From positions 124,001 through 188,000 of the forward strand of contig NZ_FOQK01000002.1 in the NCBI RefSeq assembly GCF_900113715.1: a stretch of 64,000 bases of DNA, read 5' to 3'. The position numbers and the translations under genes were made by a program. This stretch comes from Pseudoselenomonas ruminantium. Its GTDB lineage: Bacteria > Bacillota > Negativicutes > Selenomonadales > Selenomonadaceae. Below the pieces are notes generated by a model, which ran no database searches, was not told the DNA's origin, and was given only the letters and a program-made list of their open reading frames with translations. Shown here in pieces: positions 60,758-64,000 of the stretch (positions are counted from its first letter, which is position 1; every line of letters starts with the position of its first letter).

Positions 60758-61750
60758 TTATTTGTTGATGAGCGCAAGGATTTCCGGTGCACGGCCGTCG
60801 GAACCGAGAACCTCTTTGATCTTGTGCTCAACGAGCTCTTTGATGTAGGAGCGGCCATCAGCAACGTACTGACGCGGATCGAAGTGCTCCGGATGAGCCA
60901 TGAAGTGCTCACGGATACCAGCCGTGAGAGCCAGGCGCAGGTCGGAGTCGATGTTGATTTTGCAAACTGCGGATTTAGCAGCCTTGCGGAGCTGATCCTC
61001 AGGAATACCAACAGCATCGTCGAGTTTGCCGCCGTTGTCGTTGATGATTTTGACGTACTTCGGAATAACGGAAGAAGCACCATGGAGAACGATCGGGAAC
61101 TCAGGAATCTTCTTCTCGATTTCAGCCAGGATGTCGAAACGGAGCTCAGGCGGTACGAGAACGCCATCAGCATTGCGCGTGCACTGCTCCGGTTTGAATT
61201 TGAATGCGCCATGGGACGTACCGATAGCGATTGCGAGGGAGTCAACGCCAGTCTCTTTGACGAATTCCTCAACCTCTTCCGGCTGCGTGTAAGCTGCCTC
61301 GTGAGCAGCAACCTTTACATCATCCTCGATACCAGCAAGTTTGCCGAGCTCAGCCTCAACGCAAACGCCATGCTCATGAGCGTAAGCAACAACTTCCTGC
61401 GTGCGTTTGATGTTCTCTTTGAAATCATAGTGAGAACCATCGAACATGACAGACGTGAAACCGTCATCGATGCAAGCTTTGCAAGTCTCGAAGTCTGCGC
61501 CGTGGTCGAGGTGCAGAGCAACAGGGATATCGTTGACCTCCAGAGCAGCCTCAACGAGGTGACGGAGATACGGGCCCTTTGCATATTTACGAGCGCCAGC
61601 GGAAGCCTGAAGGATAACCGGGGAATTCAGCTCAGCAGCTGCTTCCGTGATACCCTGAACGATTTCCATGTTGTTGACGTTGAAAGCACCGATAGCGTAG
61701 CCGCCCTCATAAGCTTTCTTGAACATTTCTTTAGTACCGACTAATGGCAT
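60758..61750 (-). CDS. fba: Class II fructose-bisphosphate aldolase
   Basis: 330-residue zinc aldolase of glycolysis/gluconeogenesis. Metal and substrate residues are visible: VALHLDHGADFETC, SVMFDGSHYDFKEN, VEAELGKLAGIED, SLAIAIGTSHGAFKF, IVLHGASSV and KINIDSDLRLA. Length and order are normal. GGGGGT precedes ATG 61750. An extended -10 TGATATAAT on the minus strand (around 61802-61810) marks a strong promoter. Codon use suggests high expression. Confidence 0.96.
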   Translation of the reverse strand: MPLVGTKEMFKKAYEGGYAIGAFNVNNMEIVQGITEAAAELNSPVILQASAGARKYAKGPYLRHLVEAALEVNDIPVALHLDHGADFETCKACIDDGFTSVMFDGSHYDFKENIKRTQEVVAYAHEHGVCVEAELGKLAGIEDDVKVAAHEAAYTQPEEVEEFVKETGVDSLAIAIGTSHGAFKFKPEQCTRNADGVLVPPELRFDILAEIEKKIPEFPIVLHGASSVIPKYVKIINDNGGKLDDAVGIPEDQLRKAAKSAVCKINIDSDLRLALTAGIREHFMAHPEHFDPRQYVADGRSYIKELVEHKIKEVLGSDGRAPEILALINK

Positions 61751-61900
61751 TTTTCATTACCCCCTAAGTAATTTGTTCATGAAATGAACTTGAACTAGAC
61801 TCATTATATCATAGAAAAGAGTTATGGTGTATAGTCCGCTGGTAAATTTTTGAAAATTCTTCAAAACTGATACGAAGCAATAGCAACCCTTAGATATTGC

Positions 61901-62779
61901 TTATAAAGTCGAAACAATCCGTTGCATGTCGGCAGGCAGCGGTGCTTCGATGCAGATGGCCTGGCCGGTCATCGGATGCGTGAAGCTCAGCCGGCAGGCA
62001 TGCAAGGCCTGCCTGTTTATGAGCTCGCGCGTGCCGCCGTAGAGGTCGTCGCCTAAAAGGGGATGGCCAAGATGGGCCATATGGACGCGGATCTGATGGG
62101 TGCGGCCCGTCTCAAGGGTCAGATGCACCAGGGAGCGCTCATGGTTCGTGCGGATGGTTTCGTAATGGGTGCGGGCAAACTGCCCGTCGGGAGCTACCTT
62201 GCGCAGGATGATGCTGGGCAGGGCGCGGGCAATCGGGGCGTCGACCGTACCTGCTGGCGGCGTGAGCTCGCCGGGGATCAGCGCCAGGTATTCGCGGTGG
62301 AACGTCTTGACGCCCTTGGGGGAGAGCTTGTACTGGATCTGCGGCTGCTTGGCAATCAGCACGAGGCCGCTCGTCTCGCGGTCGAGACGGTGCACGGGAT
62401 GATAGGCGTGAGCCTCGCCCTGCTGCGCATAATGAAACAGGACGGCGTTGGCAAGGGTGCCGTGTGCTTCCTGCGTCGTCGGGTGGACGAGCTGGCCGGC
62501 GGGCTTGTTGATGACGAGCAGCCAGTCGTCTTCGTAGCGGATGTCCAGCGGCAGGTCTTCGGCCGTGATATTGCTGGGCCGCAGGATGTCGTAGGTCACG
62601 ATGTCGCCAGTCTTGAGCTCTGTGCGCGCCGCGTTGACGAGTTCGCCGTTGACGCGGAAGGTGCCAGAGTGCTTGATGCGTTTCCAAATGGTATTGGATA
62701 TGCCTTGGTTTTGCGCTAAAAAAGCCCTGGCGGGCATAGACGCCAGAGCTTCCGGAAGCGCCACTACGATGCGTGGCAT
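61901..62779 (-). CDS. RluA-family pseudouridine synthase
   Basis: 292 residues: an N-terminal S4-like part (SNTIWKRIKHSGTFRVNGEL, VNAARTELKTGD) and a catalytic domain with PVHRLDRETSGLVLIAK holding the catalytic Asp, the HREYLALIPGEL segment and ETGRTHQIRVHMAHLGHPLL. It isomerises uridines in 23S rRNA or tRNA; exact site (RluA, C, D type) unclear. It starts 5 bases after the permease stop. Confidence 0.92.
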   Translation of the reverse strand: MPRIVVALPEALASMPARAFLAQNQGISNTIWKRIKHSGTFRVNGELVNAARTELKTGDIVTYDILRPSNITAEDLPLDIRYEDDWLLVINKPAGQLVHPTTQEAHGTLANAVLFHYAQQGEAHAYHPVHRLDRETSGLVLIAKQPQIQYKLSPKGVKTFHREYLALIPGELTPPAGTVDAPIARALPSIILRKVAPDGQFARTHYETIRTNHERSLVHLTLETGRTHQIRVHMAHLGHPLLGDDLYGGTRELINRQALHACRLSFTHPMTGQAICIEAPLPADMQRIVSTL

Positions 62780-62783
62780 ATTC

Positions 62784-64000
62784 TTAGCTGAGCTTTTCGC
62801 CGCGCAGCGAGGCGATAAGGCGGAAAGCGATGGACAGGATGATGGCTACGACCGTTGCCAGGCTCATGCCCTTGAGGGCAATCGTGCCGATCGTGATGCT
62901 GGCCGTCGAGACGCCCAGGCCCAGGACGATGGAGGTCAGCATGAGGTTGATGGGCTTGTTGTAGTCAATCTTGCTCTCGACGAGCACGCGGATACCAGAA
63001 GCGGCGATGACGCCGAACAGCAGCATCGAGACACCGCCCATGACCGGCGTCGGGATGCTCTGGATGATGGCAGCCAGCTTGCCGAAGCAGGAGAGGACGA
63101 TGGCGAAGACTGCAGCGCCGCCGATGACCCAGGTCGAGAAGACCTTGGAGATGGCGAGGACGCCGATGTTCTCGCCGTAGGTGGTGTTCGGCGTCGAGCC
63201 GAAGAAGCCCGAGATGATCGTCGAGATGCCGTTGCCGAGGATTGACCGGTCAAGTCCCGGGTCCTTCGTCAGGTCAGCGCCGACGATGTTGCCCGTGACA
63301 ATCAGATGGCCGACATGCTCGGCGATGACCACAAGGGCTGCCGGCAGGATGATGCAGATGGCATCGAAATTGAAGACCGGCGTGTAGATGGTGGGCAGGG
63401 CGAACCACGGTGCCGTCTCGACGAGGGTCCAGTCGACCATGCCGCAGAGGGCGGCGATGATATAGCCGCCGACGACGCCTAAGAGAATCGGGATGATGGC
63501 AAGAAAGCCGCGGAAGGCGACGGAAGCGAAGACCGTGATGGCCAGGGTGGCGAGGGAGACGAAGATCGTCGTGCCGTCTGCCGGCTTGTCGCCGGTCAGG
63601 CCAGCCATGCCCGCAGCTGTCGGCATGAGCTCAAGGCCGATGACGGCAACGATGGCGCCCATGGCAGCTGGCGGGAAGATGATGTCAATCCACTTGGTGC
63701 CAACCGCGCGGACGAGCAGGCCGACGAGACAGAAGACGATGCCGACGGCGATGAAGCCGCCAAGCGCTGCCTCGTAGCTGTACTGGCCCAGTACCAGGAA
63801 GACCGGGGAGAGGAAGGCAAAGCTCGAGCCGAGGTAAGCCGGGATGCGGCCCTTGCAGAGCACGAGATAGAGGATGGTGCCGATACCGTTGAAGAGCAGC
63901 ACCGTTGCCGGGTTGACCTTGAACAGGATCGGGACCAGCACCGTCGAGCCGAACATGGCAAACAGATGCTGCAGGGAAAGCGGGATAGTCTCGAGAAGCG
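62784..64000 (-). CDS. Uracil-xanthine permease (UraA/NCS2), N-terminus outside window
   Basis: Nucleobase:H+ symporter of the NCS2 family. The frame continues to the window end with LETIPLSLQHLFAMFGSTVL ahead of the first Met in the window, so the true start is beyond 64000. Signatures: VPILFKVNPATVLLFNG, SSFAFLSPVF, GFFGSTPNTTYGENIGVLAI and STPVMGG-like PTPVMGGVSMLLFGVIAASG. A perfect TTGACCGGTCAA (63242-63253) encodes LDRS inside. It is transcribed with the downstream RluA-type gene. Confidence 0.92.
   Translation of the reverse strand, partial: LLETIPLSLQHLFAMFGSTVLVPILFKVNPATVLLFNGIGTILYLVLCKGRIPAYLGSSFAFLSPVFLVLGQYSYEAALGGFIAVGIVFCLVGLLVRAVGTKWIDIIFPPAAMGAIVAVIGLELMPTAAGMAGLTGDKPADGTTIFVSLATLAITVFASVAFRGFLAIIPILLGVVGGYIIAALCGMVDWTLVETAPWFALPTIYTPVFNFDAICIILPAALVVIAEHVGHLIVTGNIVGADLTKDPGLDRSILGNGISTIISGFFGSTPNTTYGENIGVLAISKVFSTWVIGGAAVFAIVLSCFGKLAAIIQSIPTPVMGGVSMLLFGVIAASGIRVLVESKIDYNKPINLMLTSIVLGLGVSTASITIGTIALKGMSLATVVAIILSIAFRLIASLRGEKLS

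Overview
The window looks like a chromosome segment of a Negativicutes bacterium, probably Selenomonas-like. This is inferred from the Firmicutes gene order ylxM-ffh-rpsP-khpA-ylqD-rimM-trmD, a GC-rich backbone, anaerobe genes (a carbon monoxide dehydrogenase homologue, hypF) and the general protein style. No rRNA, tRNA or CRISPR array was recognised.

Layout. 0-3.7 kb: a truncated L,D-transpeptidase followed by a strip of decaying genes (a frameshifted methyltransferase-STAS fusion, a gutted solute-binding protein, an EamA transporter tail) with intact DUF5662 and ArsC-like genes between them. 3.7-13.3 kb: azlCD with a divergent LysR regulator, a DUF488 protein, two paralogous 238-residue membrane proteins, HxlR, an amidohydrolase, a pair of related exported proteins, DUF805, an LRAT-fold protein and an acyl-CoA synthetase behind a FapR-like operator. 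13.3-13.8 kb: two small minus-strand peptide genes that share a duplicated leader; one has a double-glycine leader and a tandemly repeated core. 14.4-27.7 kb: a YkvI-type carrier, a TetR-led operon of hydrolase, acetyltransferases and flavoprotein, an exported FlgT-like protein, the SRP/S16/RimM/TrmD operon, a chemotaxis receptor and a TPR protein.

27.9-43.5 kb is an AT-rich accessory island and the most unusual part. It opens with an iteron array and DnaA boxes that look like a plasmid origin, split by a dead IS481-type element. A plus-strand operon follows: a DnaA-like ATPase with an in-frame amber codon, an FtsZ-like GTPase, an HD protein and an Mrr-type nuclease. A minus-strand operon carries a CbbX-like AAA+ ATPase, a helical protein, a PD-(D/E)XK-like protein, a second copy of the HD protein and a truncated DNA polymerase III alpha homologue that keeps the PHP domain but has lost the polymerase aspartates. 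A divergent WYL-domain regulator and three similar 9-6-9 bp palindromes, one before each transcription unit, suggest one regulator controls the island. An IS3 element sits in a terminator loop at the right edge.

43.5-64 kb returns to backbone: hypF, a candidate small RNA with three TATCCCA motifs, a hybrid sensor kinase, a LysM protein, a NitT/TauT-type ABC transporter next to a CODH homologue with a His-rich N-terminus and an aspartate at one predicted C-cluster cysteine, a glycerate permease/kinase pair, an AT-rich AIPR/DGQHR-like gene, an IS66 remnant, an Rpn nuclease, fructose-bisphosphate aldolase, an RluA-type pseudouridine synthase and a truncated uracil permease.

A short palindrome, TTGACNNGTCAA, recurs across the backbone both inside genes and as paired copies forming terminators. 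I saw no good copy in the island. Its distribution resembles DNA uptake sequences.
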